Below are positions 24,837 through 33,765 of a stretch of DNA of 35,175 bases, piece by piece. Every line of letters begins with the position of its first letter. Position 1 is the first letter of the stretch. The notes below the pieces were generated by a model that searched no databases, had not been told where the DNA came from, and worked only from the letters and a program-made list of their open reading frames with translations. Source of the DNA: Mesonia hippocampi (lineage in GTDB: Bacteria > Bacteroidota > Bacteroidia > Flavobacteriales > Flavobacteriaceae); contig NZ_JACIFO010000008.1 in assembly GCF_014197445.1 (NCBI RefSeq), forward strand, positions 1 to 35,175, given 5' to 3'. The position numbers and the translations under genes were made by a program.

Positions 24837-25944
24837 ATGATTACCCAAGATAACATAAAAGACCTCAACTTACGTATCACCGCCCTAAACCAATATCTTT
24901 GACATTGCTGGGAAACGTATAGAAATAACGAACGAAGAAGAAAAAACCTTTGCACCAGATTTTTGGAACAATACGCAAGAAGCCGAAAGAATTGTAAAAC
25001 ACCTTAACGGACTAAAAGCTTGGGTTAACGATTATGAAAAGGCAAAAGCACTTGCCGAAGACACCGAAGTTATTTTTGAGTTTTATAAAGAAGGTGAAGC
25101 TACTGAAGCCGAATTAAACCAAAAATACGAACAAGCCATAACATACCTAGAAGACCTTGAGTTTAAAAATATGTTATCGGATGAAGGAGACGACCTATCG
25201 GCAGTACTACAAATAACAGCAGGAGCAGGCGGAACCGAAAGTTGCGATTGGTCATCGATGCTTATGCGCATGTACCTTATGTGGGCAGAAAAACGCGGAT
25301 TTAAAGTAAAGGAACTCAACTTACAAGATGGCGATGTTGCGGGTATAAAAACCGTTACCTTAGAAATTCAGGGAGCTTATGCCTTTGGTTGGCTAAAAGG
25401 AGAAAATGGTGTTCACCGCTTGGTTAGAATTTCTCCCTTTGATAGCAATGCAAAACGCCATACATCCTTTGCCTCTGTTTATGTTTATCCGTTGGTAGAT
25501 GATACCATTGAAATAGAAATTAACCCTGCCGATATAGAAATTACTACCGCACGATCTAGCGGAGCAGGTGGACAAAATGTAAACAAAGTAGAAACCAAAG
25601 TGCAACTTACCCACCACCCTACTGGAATTCAAATTTCATGCTCAGAAACACGCTCGCAACACGATAACCGAGCTCGAGCAATGCAAATGCTAAAATCGCA
25701 ATTGTATGAAATAGAATTACAAAAGCGTAGAGAGCAACGCAACGATATTGAAGCGGATAAGAAAAAAATAGAATGGGGTTCACAAATACGTAACTACGTA
25801 ATGCATCCTTACAAACTGGTAAAAGATGTGCGCACAGCACAAGAAACAGGAAATGTAGATGCTGTTATGGATGGCGATATAGATACCTTTTTAAAAGCTT
25901 ATTTAATGACGATGGGACAAAAAGAAAACGACAATAGTTTGTAA
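24837..25944 (+). CDS. prfB: Peptide chain release factor 2, expressed by programmed +1 frameshift
   Basis: The 21-codon first frame starts at ATG 24837 ([11 protein letters not shown]...) and reaches CTT TGA at 24897-24902. Reading resumes in the +1 frame from GAC at 24901 ([10 protein letters not shown]...), giving 368 residues, the normal RF2 length. CTTTGAC is the classic RF2 autoregulatory site, where low RF2 lets the ribosome shift past UGA. The body has the SPF tripeptide (Ser199-Pro-Phe201 in [11 protein letters not shown]) for UGA/UAA reading and GGQ (244-246 in [11 protein letters not shown]) for peptidyl-tRNA hydrolysis. The Shine-Dalgarno-like stimulator seen in E. coli (AGGGGG) is absent, with AAACCAA there instead. 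This is not a pseudogene. Confidence 0.95.
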
Positions 25945-26003
25945 GTTACCGCTTGTTTTCTTAGCTTTATAAATAGGCTTAATCCCTAAAAAAACACTTT
26001 TTT

Positions 26004-26345
26004 ATGATTAAAATATACCATAATCCACGTTGTAGCAAATCACGCGAAGGATTAAAAATTTTAGAAGAATCTAGAGAAGATTTTCAAATAGTAAAATACT
26101 TAAACAACCCTCTTACAAAAACTGAACTTAAGGAAGTACTTAGCTTATTAGGTATTCCTGCAAAAGATTTAGTCCGCACAAAAGAGCAAATCTGGAAAGA
26201 CAACTATAAAAATAAAAACCTTAACGAGGAAGAAGTTATAGAAGCAATGATAGCACATCCCAAACTTATTGAACGTCCTATTGTCGTTAAAAACAACAAA
26301 GCTATTATAGCAAGGCCTCCAGAAAAAATAAAAGATTTTTTATAA
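26004..26345 (+). CDS. ArsC/Spx-family thioredoxin-fold reductase
   Basis: A 113-residue protein matching glutaredoxin-dependent arsenate reductase ArsC over its length: IYHNPRCSKSREGLKIL with catalytic Cys10, LNNPLTKTEL, and IERPIVVKNNKAIIARPPEK with Arg91 and Arg104, which bind the oxyanion in ArsC. It would reduce arsenate to arsenite. No arsenite efflux gene or ArsR repressor is nearby, so it may have a general redox role, as for the related YffB group. It follows prfB by 59 bp and ends before a terminator. Confidence 0.82.
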   Translation: MIKIYHNPRCSKSREGLKILEESREDFQIVKYLNNPLTKTELKEVLSLLGIPAKDLVRTKEQIWKDNYKNKNLNEEEVIEAMIAHPKLIERPIVVKNNKAIIARPPEKIKDFL

Positions 26346-26370
26346 AGAAAATAATCCTTTAAAATCACTA

Positions 26371-26402
26371 AAAACCCTACACCTCAAACCTGTAGGGTTT
26401 TC
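26371..26402 (+). terminator. Rho-independent terminator after the ArsC-like gene
   Basis: AAAACCCTACA, 9-base loop, TGTAGGGTTTT, followed by a T-rich tract. Confidence 0.88.
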
Positions 26403-26506
26403 TGTTTTTATTTCTCAAAAGCAACTCATAAACATCTTAACTAATTTTTAACATGTATCCATTAAACATTTTGGTTAAAATTCAGTCTTACTAAAAAACT
26501 AAATCC

Positions 26507-28990
26507 ATGCAACCCAAACTTATTTTTAAAACAACACTTCTGTTGTTACTCCTATTCCCATTACTTAGTTTTGCTCAAAGAAGCTACAAGCTAAGCGGAA
26601 AAGTTGTAGATAACAGTGGAGGAATTCCGCTAGAATATGCAACTATTACCCTAATCGATGAAACGGGAGAAAAAACCAACCAAGGAGGTATTACAAATTT
26701 TGATGGCGAATTTAATTTCGATGTTACAGAAGGTACCTATACCATAAAAGTAGAGTATATTTCTTTCGAGCCAAAAATCTACAAAAACCGCCATATCGAT
26801 AAAAAAACAAACATGGGAACTGTAGTTTTACAAATGAGTTCGGCAAATTTAGACGAGGTTGTTGTAACGGCAGAAACCACCCAAGTGGATGTGCGACTTG
26901 ATAAAAAAATATATAACATAGGTAAAGACCTCACCACGCAAGGAAGCACTATTTCTGACGCGTTAAACAATGTACCTTCGGTAAATGTTGATGTAGAAGG
27001 CGGAATTAGCTTACGCGGAAATGAAAATGTTCGTATCCTAATTAACGGAAAACCTTCTGCCATGGCAGGTTTTGGAAGCACCGATGTTTTCCAACAATTA
27101 CCAGCAGATGCCATAGAACGCGTAGAGGTAATTACAAGCCCTTCTGCCCGTTATGATGCCGAAGGAACTGCCGGAATTTTAAATATTATTCTTAAAAAGG
27201 AAAAAACCTTAGGATTTAACGGTTCTATTTCAGCTAATGTCGGTTATCCCGAGCAATATGGACTGTCTGCCAACCTTAATTTACGTACCGATAAATTTAA
27301 TATTTTTAATACCACAGGAGTGTATTTAAGAAAATCTCCAGGTAATGCCTACTTTAATAATGTTTATAAGCAAAGTACAGGCATCGATAAAATTATAGAA
27401 GATCGTGAGTACGACCGTCAATACAAAGGTATTTACACCAATATAGGAATGGAGTATTTTTTAACCGAAAGCTCCTCTATTACCGGAAGTTTCTACACCC
27501 GTTTTGGAGACGATAAAGATGTTACCGAAAATGCTAACACCCAATATTTAACCGATGCTTCACAACGAAAAAATTTCCGCGAGGAAATAGAAAAAGAAAA
27601 AGATCAAAGCTACCAAGCAAGCCTAAACTACACCAATAGTTTTAATGACGAAGGACATAAATTTACGGCAGATTTTCAATATTCGTACGATAAAGAAAAA
27701 CGTCCAACCACAATAGAAGAAAACTTGGTTTATCCTACAAATCAATTAATAGCAAAAGAGCGTATTAATGAAAAAGAAACGCAAAACGAATTCTTAATAC
27801 AAGCCGATTATGTTCTCCCCATGGGCGATGCTCAATTTGAGGCAGGTTATCGTGGTAATTTTGAGAAAAAAACAACCGATTACCTTCTAGACACCTTAAA
27901 CTTAAACAACAATATTTTTGAGCTTAACGAAAGGCTTAGCAATACGTTTATTTATCATGAAAATGTAAATGCCATTTACACCCAGTATGGCAATAAATTT
28001 GGTAACTTTTCTTTCCTTGCAGGTTTACGTTTAGAGCACACCCAATTAAAAGGAGATTTAGAACGTTTTACAGAAGATAACCAAAGCCTGGAAGAAGAAC
28101 TAGGCGTTGCTTTTAAAACCAATTTTGATAAAAACTACCTTGGGCTTTTCCCTACCTTGAATTTTATCTATGAGTTGGATGAAAACCAAAATATATCTTT
28201 AGGTTATAACCGCCGTATCAACAGGCCTAGAGGTTGGTTTATAAACCCTAATCCATCTCGTTCTAGCCGAACAAATATTTTTCAGGGAAACCCAGATTTA
28301 GATCCTGCTTATTCTAGTACTTTCGATTTAGGTTACTTAAAACAATGGGAAAAACTTACCTTAACAGGTTCGGTATATTACCAACATGAAACCGACTCTT
28401 TTGAGCGAGTAGTTATGGATACCGGCAAGGAAACCTCCGATGGGCAAAAAATTATTCGTACTATGCCTATTAATTTATCTACCGAAGAGCGTATAGGAGC
28501 TGAATTTAGCGTGATTTACAACCCTAAAAAGTGGCTGCGTTTAAACGGAAGTTTTAACATTTTCAACTTTGATAAAGAAGGCATTTACGACAGTGTAGAT
28601 TATAGCGCAAAAAGCACTAGCTGGTTTGCACGTTTTAGCTCTAAAGTTACACTTCCTGGCAGCGTAGATTGGCAAACCAATGCTTTTTATAGAGGACCAC
28701 AAAAAAATTCACAAACAGAAAGCGATGGTATTGTCTCGTTAGATCTTGCTTTTAGTAAAGAAATTATTAAAAATAAAGCAACACTAGCATTTAACATTAG
28801 TGACGTTTTAAATTCTAGAAAGCGTAATTCTACTACAGAAACAGCTACCTATTGGCAAGAAAGTGAATTCCAATGGAGAGAGCGACAGTTTAGTTTATCA
28901 CTTATTTACCGTTTTAATCAACCCAAAAACCAACGTCAACGAGGACAAAATAACAATGGCGGATTTGACGACGGCGATGGTGGTTTTTAA
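26507..28990 (+). CDS. TonB-dependent outer-membrane receptor with carboxypeptidase-regulatory-like N-domain
   Basis: An 827-residue outer-membrane protein. The signal peptide (MQPKLIFKTTLLLLLLFPLL) probably ends at SFAQ. Residues ~27-110 are a CarboxypepD_reg-like domain (SGKVVDNSGGIPLEYATITLI). The plug follows (NLDEVVVTAETTQVDV ... VPSVNVDVEGGISLRGNENV ... IERVEVITSPSARYDAEGTAGILNIILKK). The rest is a beta barrel of the OMP_b-brl_3 type, rich in aromatic and Asn-rich strands. The short Gly-Asp-rich tail (NNGGFDDGDGGF) follows the last strand. No SusD-like partner is next to it, so it is not a Sus-type polysaccharide locus. The substrate is unknown. Confidence 0.87.
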   Translation: MQPKLIFKTTLLLLLLFPLLSFAQRSYKLSGKVVDNSGGIPLEYATITLIDETGEKTNQGGITNFDGEFNFDVTEGTYTIKVEYISFEPKIYKNRHIDKKTNMGTVVLQMSSANLDEVVVTAETTQVDVRLDKKIYNIGKDLTTQGSTISDALNNVPSVNVDVEGGISLRGNENVRILINGKPSAMAGFGSTDVFQQLPADAIERVEVITSPSARYDAEGTAGILNIILKKEKTLGFNGSISANVGYPEQYGLSANLNLRTDKFNIFNTTGVYLRKSPGNAYFNNVYKQSTGIDKIIEDREYDRQYKGIYTNIGMEYFLTESSSITGSFYTRFGDDKDVTENANTQYLTDASQRKNFREEIEKEKDQSYQASLNYTNSFNDEGHKFTADFQYSYDKEKRPTTIEENLVYPTNQLIAKERINEKETQNEFLIQADYVLPMGDAQFEAGYRGNFEKKTTDYLLDTLNLNNNIFELNERLSNTFIYHENVNAIYTQYGNKFGNFSFLAGLRLEHTQLKGDLERFTEDNQSLEEELGVAFKTNFDKNYLGLFPTLNFIYELDENQNISLGYNRRINRPRGWFINPNPSRSSRTNIFQGNPDLDPAYSSTFDLGYLKQWEKLTLTGSVYYQHETDSFERVVMDTGKETSDGQKIIRTMPINLSTEERIGAEFSVIYNPKKWLRLNGSFNIFNFDKEGIYDSVDYSAKSTSWFARFSSKVTLPGSVDWQTNAFYRGPQKNSQTESDGIVSLDLAFSKEIIKNKATLAFNISDVLNSRKRNSTTETATYWQESEFQWRERQFSLSLIYRFNQPKNQRQRGQNNNGGFDDGDGGF

Positions 28991-29014
28991 CCTGATAAAA
29001 TTACTATGAAAAGG

Positions 29015-29047
29015 AAAAAACTCTATGTGCATGCATAGAGTTTTTTT
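29015..29047. terminator. Terminator after the TonB-dependent receptor
   Basis: AAAAAACTCTATG, 6-base loop, CATAGAGTTTTTTT. It lies between convergent genes and has A and T tracts on both sides. Confidence 0.85.
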
Positions 29048-29065
29048 ACGTAAAGCAGAAATATT

Positions 29066-29215
29066 TTACTTCTGTAATGCCGCTAAAATTTCTTCCAACT
29101 TAGCATACACATCTGAAGCGTCGTAAACTGGAGAAATACTGTTCTCTATACCATCTAATTTGGTATTTATAGACGCTAATAACTTAATTACTTTTTCAGC
29201 TTGTTCTTCTGTCAT
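29066..29215 (-). CDS. 49-residue conserved-looking hypothetical protein
   Basis: A complete small gene: ATG at 29215, stop TAA at 29066-29068. The sequence begins MTEEQAEKVIKLLASINTKL and ends DVYAKLEEILAALQK. It is acidic and predicted mostly helical, in two amphipathic helices joined by an ISPVYDA turn. There is no signal peptide or membrane segment. Codon use looks like that of the neighbours. It is followed by the terminator shared with the receptor gene. The product is not recognised. Confidence 0.65.
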   Translation of the reverse strand: MTEEQAEKVIKLLASINTKLDGIENSISPVYDASDVYAKLEEILAALQK

Positions 29216-29389
29216 AACTAAAATATTTAGAATTAAATATACCTCATAAAAAAACTACTTAACAACACTTTAGCATTAACAAAAAGCTATATTTAGATTA
29301 AATGTTTTTCTTTATAACTGTATTTTAGCATATTTCGGATTTTTCTTCTTTAAGATATTCACGTAATTTACCTCCCTAACCTTATAAAA

Positions 29390-30238
29390 ATGAAACAGGA
29401 AGAGCATATACATTATCGGCAAATAGAAAAAGCTATTGGTTACATCGTAAAAAACTTTAAACAACAACCAAAACTTGAAACCATTGCTGCTGCCATGCAT
29501 ATAAGTCCTGCACATTTTCAGCGTTTATTTACCACATGGGCAGGTACTAGTCCGAAAAAATTTTTACAATACATAAGTGTAGAGCATGCAAAAACACTTC
29601 TTAGAGAAGAAAAAATAAGCCTATTTGACGCTACGGCAGAAACAGGATTATCGAGCACAAGTAGGCTTCATGATTTGTTTATTAACATTGAGGGAATGAC
29701 GCCCGCTGAATACAAAAAAGGCGGATTAAACTTAATGATTAACTACAGTTTTTCTAAATCTTTATTTGGTGATATTATTATAGCCTCTACGGCTAAAGGC
29801 ATTTGTCATCTTGCATTTTTTGAAGATAAAAATACTGCTGTAACCTCTTTAAAAACGTTATTCCCCAATGCCTTATTTAAAGAAAAAACAACAACAATGC
29901 AAAAAAACGCCCTAACATTATTTAGCAAACAGCCTGTAAATTTACCCGAAATAAAACTACACCTAAAAGGAACAGACTTTCAGTTAAAAGTATGGAAAAG
30001 CTTACTAAACATCCCTCAAGGAGAGCTTAGCACTTATAAAAAAATTGCTAAAAACATTGGTAATCAAAAAGCTGCTAGAGCTGTGGGTACAGCCATTGGA
30101 AAAAACCCTATTGCATACCTTATTCCTTGTCATCGCGTGATAAAAACCTCTGGAAAATTTGACGGTTACCGCTGGGGAACCATAAGAAAAACCGCTATTA
30201 TAGGTTGGGAACAAACACAAAAAGAGCATAAAAAATGA
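29390..30238 (+). CDS. AraC-type regulator fused to O6-methylguanine-DNA methyltransferase (Ada-like)
   Basis: A 282-residue fusion. Residues ~10-110 are an AraC helix-turn-helix pair (LETIAAAMHISPAHFQRLF, LFDATAETGLSSTSRLHDLF, GMTPAEYKK). Residues ~115-275 are a methylguanine methyltransferase with FQLKVWKSLLNIPQG, YKKIAKNIGNQKAARAVG and the acceptor Cys247 in PCHRV. It transfers methyl groups from O6-methylguanine to itself. Unlike E. coli Ada it has no N-terminal zinc domain with the phosphotriester-accepting Cys, so how it senses damage for transcription is unclear. The GNAT gene starts inside its stop codon. Confidence 0.9.
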   Translation: MKQEEHIHYRQIEKAIGYIVKNFKQQPKLETIAAAMHISPAHFQRLFTTWAGTSPKKFLQYISVEHAKTLLREEKISLFDATAETGLSSTSRLHDLFINIEGMTPAEYKKGGLNLMINYSFSKSLFGDIIIASTAKGICHLAFFEDKNTAVTSLKTLFPNALFKEKTTTMQKNALTLFSKQPVNLPEIKLHLKGTDFQLKVWKSLLNIPQGELSTYKKIAKNIGNQKAARAVGTAIGKNPIAYLIPCHRVIKTSGKFDGYRWGTIRKTAIIGWEQTQKEHKK

Positions 30239-30777
30239 TTGAAATAAAAAAAGCAACTTATAAAGAAGCTGCTATTATAGCCTTATTAGGACGAATCACG
30301 TTTACAGAAACTTTTGCCCATTATTTTAAAGATAAGCAAGATCTTTTAGACTATTATGAGCAAACCTTTAGCGTAGCCAAAATAGAAAGCAGTTTAAAGA
30401 AAAGTAACAATGTGTACTGGATAGCTTATTGGAATAAATTACCTATTGGTTATGCTAAACTAAAAATAAATTCTAATACTGATTTTATTCCTAATACCGA
30501 GTGTGCTCAACTCCAGAAAATATATGTTTTAAAAGATTTTTTAGGCAAAAAGGTAGGTTGGCTATTAATGAACGAATTAATGGCTTTCTTTAATCAAACA
30601 GAACAATCTCACATTTGGCTATCTGTATTACAAGAAAACAAACTTGCCTTAAGCTTTTATAAAAAATTTAATTTAAAAAAGGTAGCTACCCACAATTTTC
30701 AAATAGGAAAAGAAGTTTTTAATTTTAATATGCTTTCTTTAGCTAAAAAAAACAACTCCTTAAAAACACCTTCTTAA
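30235..30777 (+). CDS. GNAT family N-acetyltransferase
   Basis: A 180-residue acetyltransferase of the GCN5 fold. EIKKATYKEAAIIALLGRITFTETFAHYF is the N-terminal strand and helix, as in PaiA-like members. AQLQKIYVLKDFLGKKVGWLL is the acetyl-CoA loop (a variant of Q/R-x-x-G-x-G/A), and WLSVLQENKLALSFYKKFNLKKV is the late strand and helix. Its ATG overlaps the stop of the AraC-MGMT gene (ATGA at 30235-30238), so the two are translationally coupled. The substrate is unknown. Its stop overlaps that of lrgB on the other strand. Confidence 0.87.
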   Translation: MIEIKKATYKEAAIIALLGRITFTETFAHYFKDKQDLLDYYEQTFSVAKIESSLKKSNNVYWIAYWNKLPIGYAKLKINSNTDFIPNTECAQLQKIYVLKDFLGKKVGWLLMNELMAFFNQTEQSHIWLSVLQENKLALSFYKKFNLKKVATHNFQIGKEVFNFNMLSLAKKNNSLKTPS

Positions 30778-31481
30778 GCATCTATCCAAGGAGACAATAC
30801 TTTGAGTATATAAGGAGCTAATAAAGCTGTTAAAACACCGTTTAAAATAAGCCCGATACTTGCCATTGCACCATAGTTTGGACTAATATCCATAGATCTT
30901 GATGTTCCCAAAGCATGTGCTGCATTCCCTATGGCTAAACTTTGTGCAATGGGGTTTTTCACTCCAAAAAGCTTCATAATTACATAACCAAAAACCGCCC
31001 CAAAAATACCAACTACAATTACTACTGCTGCCGTAAGCGGCGCAATTCCTCCTACTGCTCTAGAAACCTCTATAGCGATTGGCGTAGTCACCGATTTTGG
31101 CGCCAAAGAGTAAACAATGTCTTTAGAAGCGCCCATCAATTTAGCAATTACCACGACAGATACCACCCCTACTATACAACCCACAAGCTGAGAAATAATA
31201 ATAGGTAACACTTGCTTTTTTATTTTTTCTAACTGCAAATACAAAGGCACTCCTAATGCTACTACTGCTGGTTTTAGAAGAAAATCTATATACTTACTCC
31301 CTTTATGATACGTTTCATAATCAATATTAAAAACACTCAAAAAACTAATGATAATAACTACCGAAACAAGAATAGGGTTTAGTAGAAAAACACCTGTTTT
31401 CTTTTGTAATTTTTCCGCTATAAAATAAATGACTATGGTAAAAGCGATTACTATAATCTCATTATTAAAAAACCATTGCAT
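30774..31481 (-). CDS. lrgB: LrgB-family membrane protein
   Basis: A 235-residue inner-membrane protein with ~8 spans. It shows the LrgB/CidB landmarks: LNPILVSVVIIISFL, LKPAVVALGVPLYLQ, LAPKSVTTPIAIEVSRAVGG and AHALGTSRSMDISPNYGAMA. LrgB acts with LrgA, described variously as a modulator of murein hydrolase export or as a pyruvate or glycolate transporter of the PlgG/LrgAB type. It follows lrgA by 3 bp. Its stop shares a TTAA with the stop of the convergent GNAT gene, leaving no room for a separate terminator. Confidence 0.92.
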   Translation of the reverse strand: MQWFFNNEIIVIAFTIVIYFIAEKLQKKTGVFLLNPILVSVVIIISFLSVFNIDYETYHKGSKYIDFLLKPAVVALGVPLYLQLEKIKKQVLPIIISQLVGCIVGVVSVVVIAKLMGASKDIVYSLAPKSVTTPIAIEVSRAVGGIAPLTAAVVIVVGIFGAVFGYVIMKLFGVKNPIAQSLAIGNAAHALGTSRSMDISPNYGAMASIGLILNGVLTALLAPYILKVLSPWIDA

Positions 31482-31484
31482 AAG

Positions 31485-31841
31485 CTATTTTTTTAACTTC
31501 GTTTTGTTTTGTTTTCTTAAATATTGGTGCACCCAACCTGTAGTAACAAGTACAATTACCGTACTTCCTAAAGCTGCGGTTAAAATAGACCAAAACGATG
31601 TTGCTATTAGCTCAAAATAAGCCATAATTCCAACTCCTGCCGGAACAAAGAAAAACGGCAATGTTCCTACCAAAAAATCTGAAATACCTTTTACCCAAGT
31701 TAATTTTACCCAACCTATTTTTAATAAAAATGCAAGTAGAATCATTCCAATTATACTTGATGGTAATTTTACCGAAGTTAGGTAAACTATTAATTCCCCT
31801 ATTGCCAAACATCCAAAGATAATAGCAGCTTGCCGTATCAT
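31485..31841 (-). CDS. lrgA: LrgA/CidA-family holin-like membrane protein
   Basis: A 118-residue protein with about four membrane spans, starting MIRQAAIIFGCLAIGELIVY at ATG 31841. The frame is open to 31937, but that part runs through the fumC terminator and is not coding. IIGMILLAFLLKIGWVKL and LPFFFVPAGVGIMAYF are typical of CidA/LrgA. It forms a two-gene unit with lrgB. A possible -7 box (TAATTTTG on the minus strand, plus 31866-31873) lies 24 bp upstream of the start. Confidence 0.9.
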   Translation of the reverse strand: MIRQAAIIFGCLAIGELIVYLTSVKLPSSIIGMILLAFLLKIGWVKLTWVKGISDFLVGTLPFFFVPAGVGIMAYFELIATSFWSILTAALGSTVIVLVTTGWVHQYLRKQNKTKLKK

Positions 31842-31913
31842 TTTTTCTTTATTAAAATTAAGTATCAAAATTAAAAAACTAGCCTCTGCCTGCCTAGCTT
31901 TTTTAAGTATAAA

Positions 31914-31950
31914 AAAATCGGATAAAACATTAAACATTTTATCCGATTTT
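31914..31950 (-). terminator. Rho-independent terminator of fumC
   Basis: ATCGGATAAAA and TTTTATCCGAT form an 11-bp stem. On the minus strand it is followed by a run of T (plus-strand A run 31911-31917), 27 bp after the fumC stop. Confidence 0.88.
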
Positions 31951-31976
31951 AAGCATCTTCCTTTTAAAAAGAAAAC

Positions 31977-33374
31977 CTATTTTAAACCTCCTACCATATC
32001 TTCTGGTTTCACCCATTGGTCAAACTCTTCTGCGGTAGTATAACCTAAGTTTACGGCCTCCTCTTTTAAGGTTGTTCCGTTTTTATGTGCTGTATTGGCA
32101 ATTTCTGCCGCTTTATAATAACCTATCTTCGTGTTTAATGCTGTTACTAACATTAAGCTGTTTTTAAGCAAATGCTCTATACGTTCCTGATTAGGAAGAA
32201 TTCCATTAGCACAATGTTCTTCGAAAGAGACACAAGCATCTCCTAATAACTGAGCACTTTGTAATAAATTTGCAGCCATTACAGGTTTAAAAACATTAAG
32301 TTCAAACTGCCCTTGCATACCGCCTACGCTAATAGCTACATCATTTCCCATTACTTGTGCACAAACCATTGTTAAAGCTTCACATTGCGTAGGGTTTACT
32401 TTTCCTGGCATGATAGAAGATCCTGGCTCGTTTGCAGGAATAATAAGTTCTCCTATTCCGCTTCTTGGCCCTGATGATAGCATACGTATATCATTAGCTA
32501 TTTTATTAATAGAAACCGCCAGTTGTTTTAAAGCGCCGTGAGTTTCTACAAAAGCATCGTGCGCTGCTAAGGCTTCAAACTTATTCTCTGCCGATGTAAA
32601 TGGTAATTTAGTAAAATTTGCTATGTGTTTCGCAACATTTACCGCATAGCCTTCTGGTGTATTTAACCCCGTTCCTACTGCTGTTCCTCCTAAAGCCAAT
32701 TCGCCTAAATGCGGTAAGGTATTTTCTAAAGCTTTTAACCCATGATCTAACTGAGACACATATCCGCTAAACTCTTGCCCAATAGTAAGAGGCGTTGCAT
32801 CCATAAAATGCGTTCGGCCTATTTTTACTACATCTTTAAAAGCTTCGGCTTTTTGAGCTAAGGTATCTCGTAATTGTTTAATTCCAGGAAGGCTAACTTC
32901 CACAACTTTTTTATACGCTGCAATGTGCATTCCTGTAGGGAAAGTATCGTTAGAGGATTGCGATTTATTTACATCGTCATTAGGTTGTAATGTTTTCTCG
33001 CCTTCTCCTATGGTTTTTCCTGCTAATTGATGTGCTCTATTAGCAACCACCTCGTTTACGTTCATATTACTTTGTGTACCCGATCCCGTTTGCCAAATTA
33101 CTAACGGAAACTGCTCATCGTGCTTGCCCTCCAATATTTCGTCACATACCTGTGCAATAAGATCTCTTTTTTCCTTTGGTAATACGCCTGCATCGCAATT
33201 GGCGTAAGCTGCTGCTTTTTTTAAATATGCAAAACCATAAATAATTTCTAATGGCATAGAGGCAGCAGGACCTATTTTAAAATTATTACGAGAACGCTCT
33301 GTTTGAGCTCCCCATAGTTTATCTTTAGGTACTTTTACCTCACCCATGGTGTCTTTTTCTATTCTGTAATCCAT
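31977..33374 (-). CDS. fumC: Class II fumarate hydratase
   Basis: A 465-residue enzyme of the aspartase/fumarase superfamily that interconverts fumarate and malate in the TCA cycle. [59 protein letters not shown] with His189 and [11 protein letters not shown] with the catalytic Ser320 are all present. The length equals that of E. coli FumC (467). It is monocistronic, with a -7 box upstream and a strong terminator downstream. Aspartase is excluded by the fumarase-type loop and the His in THFMDATP. Confidence 0.95.
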   Translation of the reverse strand: MDYRIEKDTMGEVKVPKDKLWGAQTERSRNNFKIGPAASMPLEIIYGFAYLKKAAAYANCDAGVLPKEKRDLIAQVCDEILEGKHDEQFPLVIWQTGSGTQSNMNVNEVVANRAHQLAGKTIGEGEKTLQPNDDVNKSQSSNDTFPTGMHIAAYKKVVEVSLPGIKQLRDTLAQKAEAFKDVVKIGRTHFMDATPLTIGQEFSGYVSQLDHGLKALENTLPHLGELALGGTAVGTGLNTPEGYAVNVAKHIANFTKLPFTSAENKFEALAAHDAFVETHGALKQLAVSINKIANDIRMLSSGPRSGIGELIIPANEPGSSIMPGKVNPTQCEALTMVCAQVMGNDVAISVGGMQGQFELNVFKPVMAANLLQSAQLLGDACVSFEEHCANGILPNQERIEHLLKNSLMLVTALNTKIGYYKAAEIANTAHKNGTTLKEEAVNLGYTTAEEFDQWVKPEDMVGGLK

Positions 33375-33402
33375 TGTGTATGAAAGTTTATTTTTCTTGA
33401 AC

Positions 33403-33429
33403 CAAAGTTACTAATTTAAACCCAACCAA
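33403..33429 (-). promoter_or_regulatory. Promoter of fumC
   Basis: Minus-strand -7 TAACTTTG (plus CAAAGTTA 33403-33410), with TTG (plus CAA 33427-33429) 16 bp further upstream. The ATG lies 28 bp downstream. Confidence 0.55.
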
Positions 33430-33488
33430 TAAAGTTTCATTTTTTGAAAATTTATTAAATTCTCTCCTTTTAAATTCAAAGAATTTGT

Positions 33489-33496
33489 TATCTTTG
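33489..33496 (+). promoter_or_regulatory. -7 box of the 59-residue membrane protein gene
   Basis: TATCTTTG fits TAnnTTTG, 26 bp before the ATG at 33523. Confidence 0.5.
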
Positions 33497-33522
33497 GCAA
33501 AAATTCATGTAAATTACGTATT

Positions 33523-33702
33523 ATGTTTGACTTCGATCAATACTTAGGTTTTTTAGCATTTATGACTATCGCTACTATAGGATTTTGGTTAATGATTTTC
33601 CTTTTAACCTTTGTGGTTCCTTATTGGATAGGTGGCTCTATCATGGAAATGATTAAAGAAAAACGCGAAGCTAAAAAACAAGCGCAAGAAGAACTTAAAT
33701 AA
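33523..33702 (+). CDS. Small membrane protein, 59 residues, hypothetical
   Basis: A complete small gene with ATG 33523 and stop TAA at 33700-33702. It begins MFDFDQYLGFLAFMTIATIG, has one long or two short membrane segments (~8-38, rich in Phe, Leu, Ile), then GGSIMEMIKEKREAKKQAQEELK, a charged cytoplasmic helix. A -7 box and a strong terminator bracket it, which supports expression as its own unit. No family is recognised. A one-span membrane anchor or regulator of a larger complex is possible. Confidence 0.72.
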   Translation: MFDFDQYLGFLAFMTIATIGFWLMIFLLTFVVPYWIGGSIMEMIKEKREAKKQAQEELK

Positions 33703-33733
33703 GTACTAAGCTTTTTTAATTTCATCGATATAC

Positions 33734-33765
33734 AAAACCTTTAAGAAGTACTTAAAGGTTTTTTT
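33734..33765 (+). terminator. Rho-independent terminator after the small membrane protein gene
   Basis: AAAACCTTTAAG, 5-base loop, CTTAAAGGTTTTTTT: a perfect stem with a T run. Confidence 0.88.

Noticed and set aside
24837-24902. prfB as a frameshifted pseudogene
   Set aside because: The break is exactly at CTTTGAC, the known RF2 autoregulatory frameshift, and both frames are otherwise intact with SPF and GGQ motifs.
31842-31937. N-terminal extension of LrgA
   Set aside because: The extra codons begin in the fumC terminator hairpin and have no LrgA similarity. The family start is at 31841.
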